DNA of 64,000 nucleotides from JANPPS01 sp043758105 (GTDB lineage Bacteria; Pseudomonadota; Alphaproteobacteria; Acetobacterales; Acetobacteraceae): contig JAYVOF010000080.1 in NCBI GenBank assembly GCA_043758105.1, positions 39,335 through 103,334 of the forward strand. Direction: 5' to 3'. The notes beneath the pieces were generated by a model that did no database searches, had not been told where the DNA came from, and was given only the letters and a program-made list of their open reading frames with translations. Shown in pieces: positions 17,602 through 25,838 of this stretch (positions are counted from its first letter, which is position 1; each line of letters starts with the position of its first letter). The position numbers and the translations under genes are program-made.

Positions 17602-18807
17602 ATGAGCGACATGGCGCACACCCACATTTTCTTGGGCGACGGGCACGAGCATGCCGAGCGGCGAAGCTGGGCGGTGATTTGGCTGTGTGGTGCCATGATG
17701 GTGCTCGAGATCGGCGGCGGCGCGCTGTTCGGATCGATCGCGTTGGTGGCGGATGGCATGCATATGAGCACGCATGCCGGGGCCCTGCTCCTCGCGGCGT
17801 TGGCCTATCGCTTCGCCCGGACCCATGCGCAGAACGCGCGCTTCACCTTCGGCACGGGTAAATTCGGGGATCTCGCCGGATTTTCGAGCGGGATCGTGCT
17901 GGCGATGATTTCGCTGCTGATCGGCTATGAGAGCGTGAGCCGGTTGATGTCCCCCGTGCCGATCGCATTTGCCGAGGCGATCCCGATTGCCGTGCTGGGC
18001 CTTCTGGTCAACATCGCTTCCGCCTGGCTGCTGTCAGGCGGCCATCAGCACCACCATGGTCACGGCCATGGTCACGGCCATGGTCACGGTGAACCGCATG
18101 ATGACAGCCATGCCATCACCACAGAAAACGGCATTTTGCGCTTGTCGATCCTGGAGACGGGACGTCCGCCGGTATTCCAGCTCACCGGTATCGCAGGCCC
18201 GGCGACGATCGAAACCTTGCGGCCGGATGGCGCGCGCCAGCTCTTTACCCTCACGGGGACGGGAAGCACGCTCGAAAGCCCGGACTCGATCCCGGAGCCG
18301 CATGAATTCACCGCCCATGTCACGGCGGCAGGGCGCACCGACGCGGTCCGGTTTTCCGAGCACGCCCATGGCCCGGCAAGCATCCATCGCGACAACAACA
18401 TGCGCGCCGCGGTGGTGCACGTGATGGCGGACGCCGCCGTATCGGTCCTGGTGATCATCGGCTTGGTGTTAGCTCGCGGGTTCGGCTGGTTGTGGATGGA
18501 CCCGGCGGCGGGCCTGGTGGGCGCGGCGGTGATCCTTAGTTGGTCGTATGGATTGCTGCGGGACACGGGTGCCATCCTGCTGGACGTGAATCCGGATCGT
18601 GGCCTCACGGACCGGGTGCGCGAGGCGGTTGAGGCGGCCGGCGACACGCTGACGGATTTGCACGTCTGGCGGCTCGGCCCGGGACATCTCGGCGCCATCC
18701 TCTGCGTGTGCGCGAACCAGGAGCGGACGCCGCAATTCTACCGCGAACGGCTGGCGGCGTTCCCCATGCTCTCGCACGTGACCGTCGAAATCACTCCGCG
18801 ATCCTGA
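17602..18807 (+). CDS. dmeF: Cation diffusion facilitator, DmeF-like Co/Ni(Zn) exporter
   Basis: 401 residues, six predicted helices. It begins MSDMAHTHIFLG. Helix 2 carries ADGMHMSTHAG, the DmeF form of the metal site, and helix 5 HVMADAAVSV, the HxxxD site. Between helices 4 and 5 is a cytoplasmic loop with a His/Gly repeat (HQHHHGHGHGHGHGHG) followed by about 80 residues of beta-like insert, as known in DmeF-type members. The DNA of the His loop is a 12-base tandem repeat. DmeF proteins export cobalt or nickel. Placement between the urea importer and nickel-dependent urease suggests nickel balance, which is an inference. Confidence 0.82.
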   Translation: MSDMAHTHIFLGDGHEHAERRSWAVIWLCGAMMVLEIGGGALFGSIALVADGMHMSTHAGALLLAALAYRFARTHAQNARFTFGTGKFGDLAGFSSGIVLAMISLLIGYESVSRLMSPVPIAFAEAIPIAVLGLLVNIASAWLLSGGHQHHHGHGHGHGHGHGEPHDDSHAITTENGILRLSILETGRPPVFQLTGIAGPATIETLRPDGARQLFTLTGTGSTLESPDSIPEPHEFTAHVTAAGRTDAVRFSEHAHGPASIHRDNNMRAAVVHVMADAAVSVLVIIGLVLARGFGWLWMDPAAGLVGAAVILSWSYGLLRDTGAILLDVNPDRGLTDRVREAVEAAGDTLTDLHVWRLGPGHLGAILCVCANQERTPQFYRERLAAFPMLSHVTVEITPRS

Positions 18808-19613
18808 CTGCGCATCAGCGTGCCCGCGGGACGCTCCATCTGAGCTGGAAGCGACGCGGGCCGGCGACCGTGCTGGATGATCTACGACAGGAGGGCTGTC
18901 TCAAGCTGCGGTTTCCCCGCCCCGAAAACGGTGCCTGGAGCGGGGCCGTGCTGCTGAACACGGCCGGTGGCGTTGCGGGTGGCGATCGGCTGGACACTTG
19001 TATCACCGCCGGACCGGGGACGATGGCGACCGTCACCACTCAGGCCGCCGAGCGCTTCTATCGCGCCCTACCCGGCACCGACGCACGGGTGACAGCGACG
19101 CTCGATATTGCCGAACGGGCCGCGCTGGAGTGGTTGCCGCAGGAAACCATCTTGTTCGACCGCTGCGCGCTTCGCCGTGAGCTAAGGGTCACGATGGCGG
19201 AGGGTGCATGGTTTCTAGGCGTCGAGCAGTGGGTATTCGGCCGCACGGCGATGGGGGAGCGGGTAACGCACGGGCGTATCCACGACCTGATCACAATCGA
19301 TCGGGGCAGGAAAAAAGTGCTGCATGACGCCGTGCGCTTCGATGGGGCGGTGCAGGATGTGCTGGACCGCCCGGCAAGTGCTGCGGGCGGACGGGCGGTG
19401 GCGACGCTGATCCACGTCGGACCCATGGCGGAAACGCACGTCGCGCCGCTCCGTTCTGCGCTGGTGGCATGGGATGCGGGCGTCTCGGCGTGGGACGGGA
19501 TGCTGGTCGCGCGCATTGTCGCGCAAAATGGCGCGTGCCTCCGCGCCGCGGTCGTGGCAGGATTGAATATATTGCGCGCGGGCCGCCCGTTGCCGCGCGT
19601 GTGGGAGTGCTGA
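18708..19613 (+). CDS. ureD: Urease accessory protein UreD
   Basis: UreD, the scaffold protein of urease nickel-site assembly. Recognisable strings are AHQRARGTLHLSWKRRGPA, DLRQEGCLKLRFPRP, LLNTAGGVAGGDRL and TTQAAERFYRAL. Homology begins near codon 34. The only standard start upstream in frame is GTG 18708, which overlaps the exporter by 100 bases. A CTG at 18804, overlapping the exporter stop as CTGA, would fit the usual UreD length better. It is first in the ureDABCE run and ends directly before ureA. Confidence 0.88.
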   Translation: MREPGADAAILPRTAGGVPHALARDRRNHSAILTAHQRARGTLHLSWKRRGPATVLDDLRQEGCLKLRFPRPENGAWSGAVLLNTAGGVAGGDRLDTCITAGPGTMATVTTQAAERFYRALPGTDARVTATLDIAERAALEWLPQETILFDRCALRRELRVTMAEGAWFLGVEQWVFGRTAMGERVTHGRIHDLITIDRGRKKVLHDAVRFDGAVQDVLDRPASAAGGRAVATLIHVGPMAETHVAPLRSALVAWDAGVSAWDGMLVARIVAQNGACLRAAVVAGLNILRAGRPLPRVWEC

Positions 19614-19916
19614 ATGCATCTAACGCCGCGTGAGAAGGACAAGCTGCTGATCGCCATGGCTGCCACCGTCGCGCGCCGCCGGCTGGAGCGGGGGGTCAAG
19701 CTCAATCATCCGGAGGCGATCGCTCTCATTGCCGATTTCGTGGTGGAGGGCGCGCGCGATGGGCGGAGCGTGGCGGATCTGATGCAGGCGGGCGCACACG
19801 TGCTGACGCGGGCGCAGGTGATGGAGGGCATCGCCGAGATGATCCATGACGTGCAGGTGGAAGCGACGTTCCCGGACGGCACCAAGCTGGTTACCGTGCA
19901 CGAGCCGATAAGATGA
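19614..19916 (+). CDS. ureA: Urease gamma subunit
   Basis: 100 residues, full family length, beginning MHLTPREKDKLLIAMAA, with RGVKLNHPEAIALIADF and the C-terminal FPDGTKLVTVHEPIR, all diagnostic for UreA. It is the small structural subunit of the cytoplasmic nickel enzyme that hydrolyses urea to ammonia and carbamate. The ATG follows the ureD stop directly, and the stop overlaps the ureB start by 4 bases. Confidence 0.97.
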   Translation: MHLTPREKDKLLIAMAATVARRRLERGVKLNHPEAIALIADFVVEGARDGRSVADLMQAGAHVLTRAQVMEGIAEMIHDVQVEATFPDGTKLVTVHEPIR

Positions 19917-20218
19917 TCCCCGGCGAAGTCGTCACCGCCGACGGTCATATCGCGTTGAACGAGGGCCAGCCGCGAACGCAGATCGACGTCAGCAACACCG
20001 GCGACCGTCCGATCCAGGTCGGCAGCCATTATCATTTTGCCGAGACCAACATGGCGCTGCATTTCGACCGGGCGGCGGCGCGCGGTCAGCGGCTGGATGT
20101 GGCGTCCGGCACCGCGGTGCGGTTCGAGCCGGGGCAGATCCGGCGGGTGACGCTGGTGCCGTTTCGCGGCGACCGGGTGGTGTATGGCTTTCAGGCCAAA
20201 ATAAGCGGCGCGCTATGA
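19913..20218 (+). CDS. ureB: Urease beta subunit
   Basis: 101 residues with the UreB core IQVGSHYHFAETN, LDVASGTAVRFEPG and VTLVPFRGDRVVYGF. It begins MIPGEVVTADGHIALNEG as expected for a separate beta subunit, not fused to gamma. It overlaps ureA and ureC by 4 bases on each side, giving fixed stoichiometry by coupled translation. Confidence 0.97.
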   Translation: MIPGEVVTADGHIALNEGQPRTQIDVSNTGDRPIQVGSHYHFAETNMALHFDRAAARGQRLDVASGTAVRFEPGQIRRVTLVPFRGDRVVYGFQAKISGAL

Positions 20219-21900
20219 TCACCCGCCGCGCCTATGCCGACATGTATGGCCCCACCACGGGGGACCGCGTGCGCCTGGCGGACACCGATCTGTTCGCGAT
20301 CGTCGAACACGACCACACGATCTATGGTGAGGAAGTCAAATTCGGCGGCGGCAAAGTCATCCGCGACGGCATGGGGCAGTCGCAGCGGTCCCAGGCAGAG
20401 GGGGCCGTCGATACCGTCATCACCAATGCGCTGATTATCGACCACTCCGGTATCTATAAGGCTGACCTCGCCATTCTGCACGGCCGCATTCACGCGATCG
20501 GCAAGGCAGGTAATCCGGATATTCAGCCCGGTGTCACCATCATTATCGGCCCCGGCACGGAGATTATTGCCGGCGAGGGCAAGATACTGACCGCGGGCGG
20601 CGTCGATAGCCATATCCACTTCATCTGCCCGCAGCAGATCGAGGAGGCGATCAGCTCCGGCGTCACCACTCTGGTCGGCGGCGGCACGGGTCCCGCGACC
20701 GGCACCAGCGCCACGACGTGCACGCCGGGTCCGTGGCATTTGGCGCGCATGCTGCAGGCGGCGGAGGGCCTGCCGGTCAACCTCAGCTTCGCCGGCAAGG
20801 GCAATGCCAGCCAGCCGCAAGCGCTGGAAGAAATGCTGCGCGCGGGCGCGTCCTGTTTGAAGTTGCACGAAGATTGGGGCACGACCCCCGCGGCGATCGA
20901 CTGCGCGCTCAGTGTGGCGGACCGGTTCGACGTGCAGGTGATGCTGCATTCGGACACGCTGAACGAAAGCGGGTTTGTGGAGGACACGATCCGCGCCTTC
21001 GCCGGCCGCACGATCCACGCGTATCATACCGAGGGTGCGGGCGGCGGTCATGCGCCGGACATCATCAAGATCGCAGGCCTCCCGTATGTCTTGCCGAGCA
21101 GTACGAATCCCACCCGGCCCTACACATCCAATACGTTGGACGAACACCTCGACATGCTGATGGTCTGCCATCACCTCGATCCGGCCATCCCGGAGGACGT
21201 GGCGTTCGCCGAGAGCCGCATCCGGCGGGAGACGATCGCGGCCGAGGACATCCTGCATGATCTGGGTGCGATCAGCATGATCAGCTCCGACAGCCAAGCG
21301 ATGGGCCGCGTCGGCGAAGTCATCATCCGCACCTGGCAGACCGCGCATAAGATGAAGCAGCAGCGGGGCGGCCTGGATGACAACACCCGGATCAAGCGTT
21401 ACATCGCAAAATATACGATCAACCCCGCGATTGCTCAGGGCCTCAGCCATGAGGTCGGCGATGTGACGCCGGGTAAGCTCGCCGACCTGGTGCTGTGGTC
21501 GCCGGCGTTCTTCGGTGTGAAGCCGGACTTGGTGCTCAAGGGCGGCATGATCGCTGCAGCGCCGATGGGCGACCCGAACGCCAGTATTCCCACACCGCAG
21601 CCGGTGCATTACCGCCCGATGTTCGGTCAGTTCGGCCGGGCGATGGCGGAAACCTGCGTGACGTTCGTGAGCCAGGTGGCGCTCGATGAGGGCATCGGCC
21701 ACCGGCTCGGCCTCAGCCGCCGGCTATCGGCGGTGCGCAACACCCGTGGACAGATCGGCAAACGCAGTATGATCCACAACGACGCCTGCCCGGTGATCGA
21801 GGTCGATCCGGAGACGTATGAGGTCCGCGCGGATGGCGTTTTGCTGACATGCGAGCCGGCGACCGTGCTGCCGATGGCGCAGCGGTATTTCCTGTTCTGA
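20215..21900 (+). CDS. ureC: Urease alpha subunit (catalytic)
   Basis: 561 residues. Nickel ligands and catalytic groups are all visible: SHIHFICPQQ (His at about 133 and 135), CLKLHEDWG (the carbamylated Lys, near 216), VMLHSDTLNESG, the HTEGAGGGHAPD loop with the second His pair, the flap VCHHLDPAIPEDVAFAESR with its Cys-His, and SSDSQAMGR with the Asp ligand. It hydrolyses the urea imported by UrtABCDE. Its stop overlaps the ureE start by one base. Nothing suggests inactivation. Confidence 0.98.
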   Translation: MITRRAYADMYGPTTGDRVRLADTDLFAIVEHDHTIYGEEVKFGGGKVIRDGMGQSQRSQAEGAVDTVITNALIIDHSGIYKADLAILHGRIHAIGKAGNPDIQPGVTIIIGPGTEIIAGEGKILTAGGVDSHIHFICPQQIEEAISSGVTTLVGGGTGPATGTSATTCTPGPWHLARMLQAAEGLPVNLSFAGKGNASQPQALEEMLRAGASCLKLHEDWGTTPAAIDCALSVADRFDVQVMLHSDTLNESGFVEDTIRAFAGRTIHAYHTEGAGGGHAPDIIKIAGLPYVLPSSTNPTRPYTSNTLDEHLDMLMVCHHLDPAIPEDVAFAESRIRRETIAAEDILHDLGAISMISSDSQAMGRVGEVIIRTWQTAHKMKQQRGGLDDNTRIKRYIAKYTINPAIAQGLSHEVGDVTPGKLADLVLWSPAFFGVKPDLVLKGGMIAAAPMGDPNASIPTPQPVHYRPMFGQFGRAMAETCVTFVSQVALDEGIGHRLGLSRRLSAVRNTRGQIGKRSMIHNDACPVIEVDPETYEVRADGVLLTCEPATVLPMAQRYFLF

Positions 21901-22355
21901 TGCGCGCCGCCGCGATCCTGCCCGCCGGAACATGGGACCTCACCACGGCGCAAGACCGGGTGCTGATCGATTTCGACCGTCGCCATCGCCGCCGGATCGT
22001 GTTGATCACCGAGGCCGGGGCCGAGCTGTTGGTGGATTTACCACAGGCGGCGCGGCTGCGTGAGGGCGACGGGCTGGTTCTAGATGCGGGCGGCATCGTC
22101 CATGTGCTGGCCCGGCCCGAGGCGTTGCTCGACATCCATGCGCATGACGCGGCCGGGTTGGTGCGTATTGCCTGGCATCTCGGCAACCGGCATTTACCGG
22201 TGCAGATGTTGGGGAGCCATATGCGCATCCGGGCGGACCACGTGATCGCCGACATGGTGCGGGGCCTGGGCGGGTATGTGGACGAAATCGTGGCGGCGTT
22301 CGATCCGGAGGCGGGGGCCTATGCCGGCGGCGCGGCGCATCGTCATGACGAGTAG
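21900..22355 (+). CDS. ureE: Urease accessory nickel metallochaperone UreE
   Basis: 151 residues. The N-terminal domain (LTTAQDRVLIDFDRRHRRR) and the metal domain with HLGNRHLPVQMLGSHMRI (interface nickel His) are clear. The C-terminus is short and modestly metal-rich (GGAAHRHDE), without the long His tail of Klebsiella UreE. UreE delivers nickel to the UreD/F/G complex. Its ATG overlaps the ureC TGA by one base (TGATG). ureF and ureG would normally follow, but a palindromic repeat and other genes come next. Confidence 0.94.
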   Translation: MRAAAILPAGTWDLTTAQDRVLIDFDRRHRRRIVLITEAGAELLVDLPQAARLREGDGLVLDAGGIVHVLARPEALLDIHAHDAAGLVRIAWHLGNRHLPVQMLGSHMRIRADHVIADMVRGLGGYVDEIVAAFDPEAGAYAGGAAHRHDE

Positions 22356-22397
22356 CAGGAGCATCTAGAGGAGCCGGCGTACAACGAGTGTCCGGCT

Positions 22398-22490
22398 CCG
22401 TCATCGCGAGCCGCTTGGCGCGGCGATCCAGGGGCCACGAGCGCGCTTGTTGCCCCTGGATTGCTTCGCCAAGCGGCTCGCAATGACGGG
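22398..22490. repeat. Imperfect palindromic intergenic repeat (REP-like)
   Basis: Two arms of about 38 bases in inverted orientation around a short centre. The left arm begins CCGTCATCGCGAGCCGCTTG; the right arm, read on the other strand, begins CCCGTCATTGCGAGCCGCTT. Both continue to ATCCAGGGGC with a few mismatches. The GTCATTGCGAGC...GCAATCCAGG form is a known type of dispersed palindrome in alphaproteobacterial genomes. It sits 42 bases after the ureE stop and could fold into a long hairpin in the transcript. Confidence 0.85.
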
Positions 22491-22501
22491 ATTAGAAAGT
22501 G

Positions 22502-22720
22502 TTAGGCTCGGTGCCGTAGGATTTCGCTGTCGTGGCGCCGAAGGCCGGATGGGGTCGCCGCATATCGCCCGTCTGGAAGTTGTTCGGAGAAGCCCAGTGT
22601 CGCTAGCCGGATCAGGCACGGCCCGTCTTTAAGCCCCGCGGGGCGACCGGGTTCACCGCATAAAATCACGCGATGCAGGGCCGACCGGCAGCAGGTCTCA
22701 AGGTAGGGCTCGTTCCACAT
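22502..22720 (-). CDS. Small hypothetical protein, winged-helix-like C-terminus (72 residues)
   Basis: The minus strand between the palindrome and pyrD holds a 72-codon frame from an ATG. The product has a protein-like pattern: MWNEPYLETCCRSALHRVIL, then RLATLGFSEQLPDGRYAATPSG, ending RRHDSEILRHRA. The LATLGF...DGRYAATPSG stretch resembles the last helix and wing of a winged-helix domain. I do not recognise the family and no ribosome site stands out. It would be transcribed away from pyrD. Confidence is moderate. Confidence 0.5.
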   Translation of the reverse strand: MWNEPYLETCCRSALHRVILCGEPGRPAGLKDGPCLIRLATLGFSEQLPDGRYAATPSGLRRHDSEILRHRA

Positions 22721-22783
22721 GCGTCAGGTGTAAGCACGCCCGCCACCCTTCTCAAGGGCCGGACGATCGGGCAGACAGGCCGC

Positions 22784-23824
22784 ATGACACCCGCCCTCGT
22801 TTCCCGCCTGATGCCCGCCCTCCGCCATGTGGACGCGGAGCGGGCGCATCGGCTGGCGATCCTGGCGCTGCGGCTGGGGTTGGCCGGGCGAGATGGCTGG
22901 GAGCATCCGGCGCTGGCGGTCGAGGCCATGGGGCTGCATTTCCGCAATCCGATCGGGCTTGCGGCGGGGTTTGATAAGGACGCGATGGCGCTGCGTGGCT
23001 TGCGGCGGCTGGGCTTCGGGTTGATCGAGGCGGGGACGGTGACGCCGGTGGCGCAGGCGGGCAATCCGCGGCCGCGGGTGTTCCGGCTGGAGGCGGACGG
23101 GGCGGTGATCAACCGGTATGGGCTGAATAACCGCGGCCTGTCGGCGTTCGTCCACCGCCTCGCCGCCGTTTCGCGGAGCGCGGTGCCGATTGGGGCCAAT
23201 GTCGGCATCAACAAGGACGGGGCGGAGCCGGAGCGCGATTATCCGGTGTTGGTCGCCGCCGTCGCCCCGCACGTGGACTACATCGTGATCAACGTGTCGT
23301 CTCCCAACACGCCGGGGCTGCGGGATTTGCAGGGTGAGGCGCGGCTGCGGGGGATCCTCGATGCGGTGCGCGCCCATGTCCCGGTGCGTCCGCCGTTGCT
23401 GGTGAAGATCGCGCCGGACCTGCCGGAGGGCGGACTCGAAGCGATCGTCGGTGCGTGTATCGAGTGTGGGGTGCAGGGACTCGTCGTTTCCAACACGACC
23501 GTCACGCGGGCGGGCCTGATCTCACGGGCACGGTGTGAGGCAGGGGGCCTGTCAGGGCCGCCGCTTCGGGAATTGAGCACGCAGGTGCTGCGGAAGGCGG
23601 CTCGGCTCGCGTCCGGGCGGCTCACGCTGATCGGCTGCGGCGGGGTTTCGACCGGGGCGGACGCGCTGGAGAAAATCCGGGCCGGGGCGCATTTGGTGCA
23701 GCTTTATACGGCCTTCAGCTATGCGGGTCCGGGGCTCATTGGGCGCATCAAGCGGGAGCTGCTGGTGGCGATGCGCGCCCAGGGCTTCCGCACCATCAGC
23801 CAGGCGGTCGGGGCAGATTTATGA
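22784..23824 (+). CDS. pyrD: Dihydroorotate dehydrogenase (quinone), class 2
   Basis: 346 residues from ATG 22784 (MTPALVSRLMPALRHVDAERAHRLAI). This N-terminal helix pair anchors class 2 enzymes to the membrane, where they pass electrons from dihydroorotate to quinone in pyrimidine synthesis. The FMN barrel shows NPIGLAAGFDKDAMAL, EAGTVTPVAQAGNPRPR, the catalytic Ser in NVSSPNTPGLRDLQ, VSNTTVTR and GCGGVSTGADALEKIRAGA. It overlaps the HAD-family gene by 4 bases. Confidence 0.96.
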   Translation: MTPALVSRLMPALRHVDAERAHRLAILALRLGLAGRDGWEHPALAVEAMGLHFRNPIGLAAGFDKDAMALRGLRRLGFGLIEAGTVTPVAQAGNPRPRVFRLEADGAVINRYGLNNRGLSAFVHRLAAVSRSAVPIGANVGINKDGAEPERDYPVLVAAVAPHVDYIVINVSSPNTPGLRDLQGEARLRGILDAVRAHVPVRPPLLVKIAPDLPEGGLEAIVGACIECGVQGLVVSNTTVTRAGLISRARCEAGGLSGPPLRELSTQVLRKAARLASGRLTLIGCGGVSTGADALEKIRAGAHLVQLYTAFSYAGPGLIGRIKRELLVAMRAQGFRTISQAVGADL

Positions 23825-24663
23825 TCCATATCGAGCATTTCGGTCCGCTGGCGGCGCAGTATGACGGTTTCATCCTCGATTTGTGGGGCGTGATCCATGA
23901 CGGCGTCCGGCCGTATCAGGGGGCCCCCGAATGCCTGGCCGCCTTACGCGCGTCGGGCAAGCGGGTCGTGCTGCTGACCAACGCGCCCCGGCGGTCGGCG
24001 CAAGTGCAGGAGCAACTGCGCGACATGGGCCTGCCGGCCACGCTGTATGATGGGATCATGACGTCCGGTGAGGCCACCCATCTCATGCTGCGGGACCGGC
24101 CGGATGCGTGGTCGCGGGCGCTGGGGCCGAAGCTGTATCATTTGGGGCCGGAGCGGGACCGCAACGTGGTCGAGGGTCTCGGCTACCTCGTGCAGGATAC
24201 GCCGGGCGGGGCCGATTTCATGCTGAACACCGGGCCGGACGACCACGCCAATCCCACCGACCCGGCCGCCTATGATGCCGAGCTGGCGGTGGCCGTGGCG
24301 GAGGGTCAGAAGATGATTTGCGCCAACCCGGACCTCGAGGTCATCCGTGGCGGCGTGCGGGTGGTGTGCGCCGGGTCACTCGCGATGCGGTATGCGGCGC
24401 TGGGCGGCGATGTGCGCAACCTCGGTAAGCCGGACCCGGCGATCTACCAGCCGGTTCTCACGATGTTGGGTGGGGGCCGGATTTTGGCGGTGGGGGATGC
24501 GCTGCGGACCGATATCGCCGGGGCGGCCGCGATCGGCGTCGATGCGTGCTGGGTGTTGGGCGGTCTGCACGGGGCACACCGGGCGGGGCCCGCGGCGATC
24601 GAGGCGGAGGCAGCGTCGGCGGGGCTGACCCCCGTGGCGTGCATTCCCAGTTTTGTGTGGTGA
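23821..24663 (+). CDS. HAD-superfamily hydrolase, TIGR01459-like
   Basis: 280 residues of the HAD class IIA group. The nucleophile motif is FILDLWGVIHDGV (about residues 17-29), motif II LLTNAPRRS, and the C-terminal KPDPAIYQPV and ILAVGDALRTDIAGAAAIG. The TIGR01459 group is conserved in alphaproteobacteria; its phosphate substrate is not known to me. Translational coupling to pyrD (4-base overlap) hints at a nucleotide or phosphate-scavenging role, but that is only context. Confidence 0.85.
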   Translation: MIHIEHFGPLAAQYDGFILDLWGVIHDGVRPYQGAPECLAALRASGKRVVLLTNAPRRSAQVQEQLRDMGLPATLYDGIMTSGEATHLMLRDRPDAWSRALGPKLYHLGPERDRNVVEGLGYLVQDTPGGADFMLNTGPDDHANPTDPAAYDAELAVAVAEGQKMICANPDLEVIRGGVRVVCAGSLAMRYAALGGDVRNLGKPDPAIYQPVLTMLGGGRILAVGDALRTDIAGAAAIGVDACWVLGGLHGAHRAGPAAIEAEAASAGLTPVACIPSFVW

Positions 24664-24681
24664 GTCCGAAGGCCGCTGCCG

Positions 24682-25251
24682 TTACGCGTGCCCGGCGGTG
24701 CCGCTGAGCCAACTCGGGTCCACGTGCAGGATCTGCATTGCCCGGCGCCACTTCGTCGGATGGTCGTCGTCGAACAACACGTCGAGCTTCGCGGGGGCCG
24801 AGAGCCAGAAATTATCCTGCATCTCCTGATCCAGCTGGCCCGGACCCCAATGCGCATAGCCCAGCGCCAGCAATCCCTCCCGCGGGCCACCGCCCTGGGC
24901 GATCTCCTGCAGCACGTCGAGGCTGGCGGTCAGCGCCAGCTGGTCATCGACCCGGAGGCTGCCGTCGCTGGTCCAGTCCGAGGTATGCAGCACGAACCCG
25001 CGTCCGTGATCGACCGGGCCGCCCTGGCACAGCTGGATTTGCCGAGCGGGTGGCACGGGCCGCACCTCGAGCTGTTCCAGCAGGGCATCGAAACTCGGCT
25101 TGGCCAGGGGCTGATTCAGCACGATCCCCATGGCCCCCTCCCTCGTATGCGCACACAGCAAGATGACGGTCTGCAAGAAGCGCGCGTCGTCGATCGCCGG
25201 CATGGCAATTAAGAGCTGGCCCGTGAGATTAGTGTCATCATGGCGGTGCAT
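24682..25251 (-). CDS. YqgE/AlgH family protein (UPF0301)
   Basis: 189 residues with the family hallmark NLTGQLLIAMPAIDDARFLQTVILLCAHTREGAMGIVLNQPL (in two parts) and, later, LALGYAHWGPGQLDQE. The fold is a small alpha/beta protein of unsettled function, first noted as a regulator of alginate genes in Pseudomonas. It is convergent with the HAD-family gene and divergent from the peroxiredoxin, with a strong palindrome in the shared upstream region. Confidence 0.92.
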   Translation of the reverse strand: MHRHDDTNLTGQLLIAMPAIDDARFLQTVILLCAHTREGAMGIVLNQPLAKPSFDALLEQLEVRPVPPARQIQLCQGGPVDHGRGFVLHTSDWTSDGSLRVDDQLALTASLDVLQEIAQGGGPREGLLALGYAHWGPGQLDQEMQDNFWLSAPAKLDVLFDDDHPTKWRRAMQILHVDPSWLSGTAGHA

Positions 25252-25270
25252 GCCTCATACTTTGGACCGA

Positions 25271-25301
25271 TGTCACGCAAGAGCAAGCGTCTTGCGTGAC
25301 A
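25271..25301. promoter_or_regulatory. Perfect 12-base inverted repeat between divergent genes
   Basis: TGTCACGCAAGA, a 7-base spacer, then the exact inverse TCTTGCGTGACA. It starts 20 bases upstream of the YqgE-family start and lies 55 bases before the peroxiredoxin start, so it could be an operator for both, or a hairpin in either leader. Confidence 0.7.
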
Positions 25302-25356
25302 GACATCGTGGGGAAAGCTAAGGGTGCGCCCCATGCAGCCCGAGGAACACGCGAGC

Positions 25357-25836
25357 ATGATTAAGGTCGGCGATACCATTCCATCCCAGAAGCTCACCTC
25401 CGCCACGGCGGATGGGCCGAAGGAGCTCAGCACCGAGGAGATTTTCGCCGGTAAGAAGGTTGTGATGTTCGCGGTGCCTGGCGCCTTCACGCCGACGTGC
25501 AGCGCGCGCCATTTGCCGGGCTACGTGCAAAATATCGATGCGCTGCATGCCAAGGGCGTGGACCGGATCGTCTGCCTGGCCGTCAACGACCCGTTCGTGA
25601 TGGGGGCGTGGGCCAAGGAGCAGGGGGTGGACGGACGGATCACCATGCTGGCGGACGGCAGCGGCGCGTTCACCCATTCGGTGGGGCTCGAGCTCGACCT
25701 CACGGCGCGCGGACTTGGTATCCGCAGCCAGCGCTACGCCATGGTGGTGGAGAACGGGAAGGTAACGCATCTGGACGTCGAACCGCCGGGCGGGTTCGAG
25801 GTGAGCAAGGCCGAGCACGTGCTGGCCCTGCTCTGA
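25357..25836 (+). CDS. Peroxiredoxin, Prx5 type
   Basis: 159 residues of the atypical Prx5/redoxin family, which reduces hydrogen peroxide and alkyl hydroperoxides. The peroxidatic Cys is in VPGAFTPTCSARHLPGY (about residues 41-57), with AVNDPFVMGAWAKEQG and DLTARGLGIRSQRYAM following, as in bacterial Prx5. The start is placed at MIKVGDTIP because GAGGAA lies about 11 bases before it; an ATG 11 codons upstream is in frame. It is followed after 2 bases by the metallophosphoesterase gene. Confidence 0.92.
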   Translation: MIKVGDTIPSQKLTSATADGPKELSTEEIFAGKKVVMFAVPGAFTPTCSARHLPGYVQNIDALHAKGVDRIVCLAVNDPFVMGAWAKEQGVDGRITMLADGSGAFTHSVGLELDLTARGLGIRSQRYAMVVENGKVTHLDVEPPGGFEVSKAEHVLALL

Positions 25837-25838
25837 CG

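Noticed and set aside
18059..18098. 12-base tandem repeat as a possible CRISPR or satellite
   Set aside because: It encodes the His/Gly metal loop of the exporter in frame; spacers are absent.
20191..21702. 503-codon open frame antisense to ureC
   Set aside because: Arg/Ala/His-rich, no ribosome site and no motif; a mirror of ureC codon use.
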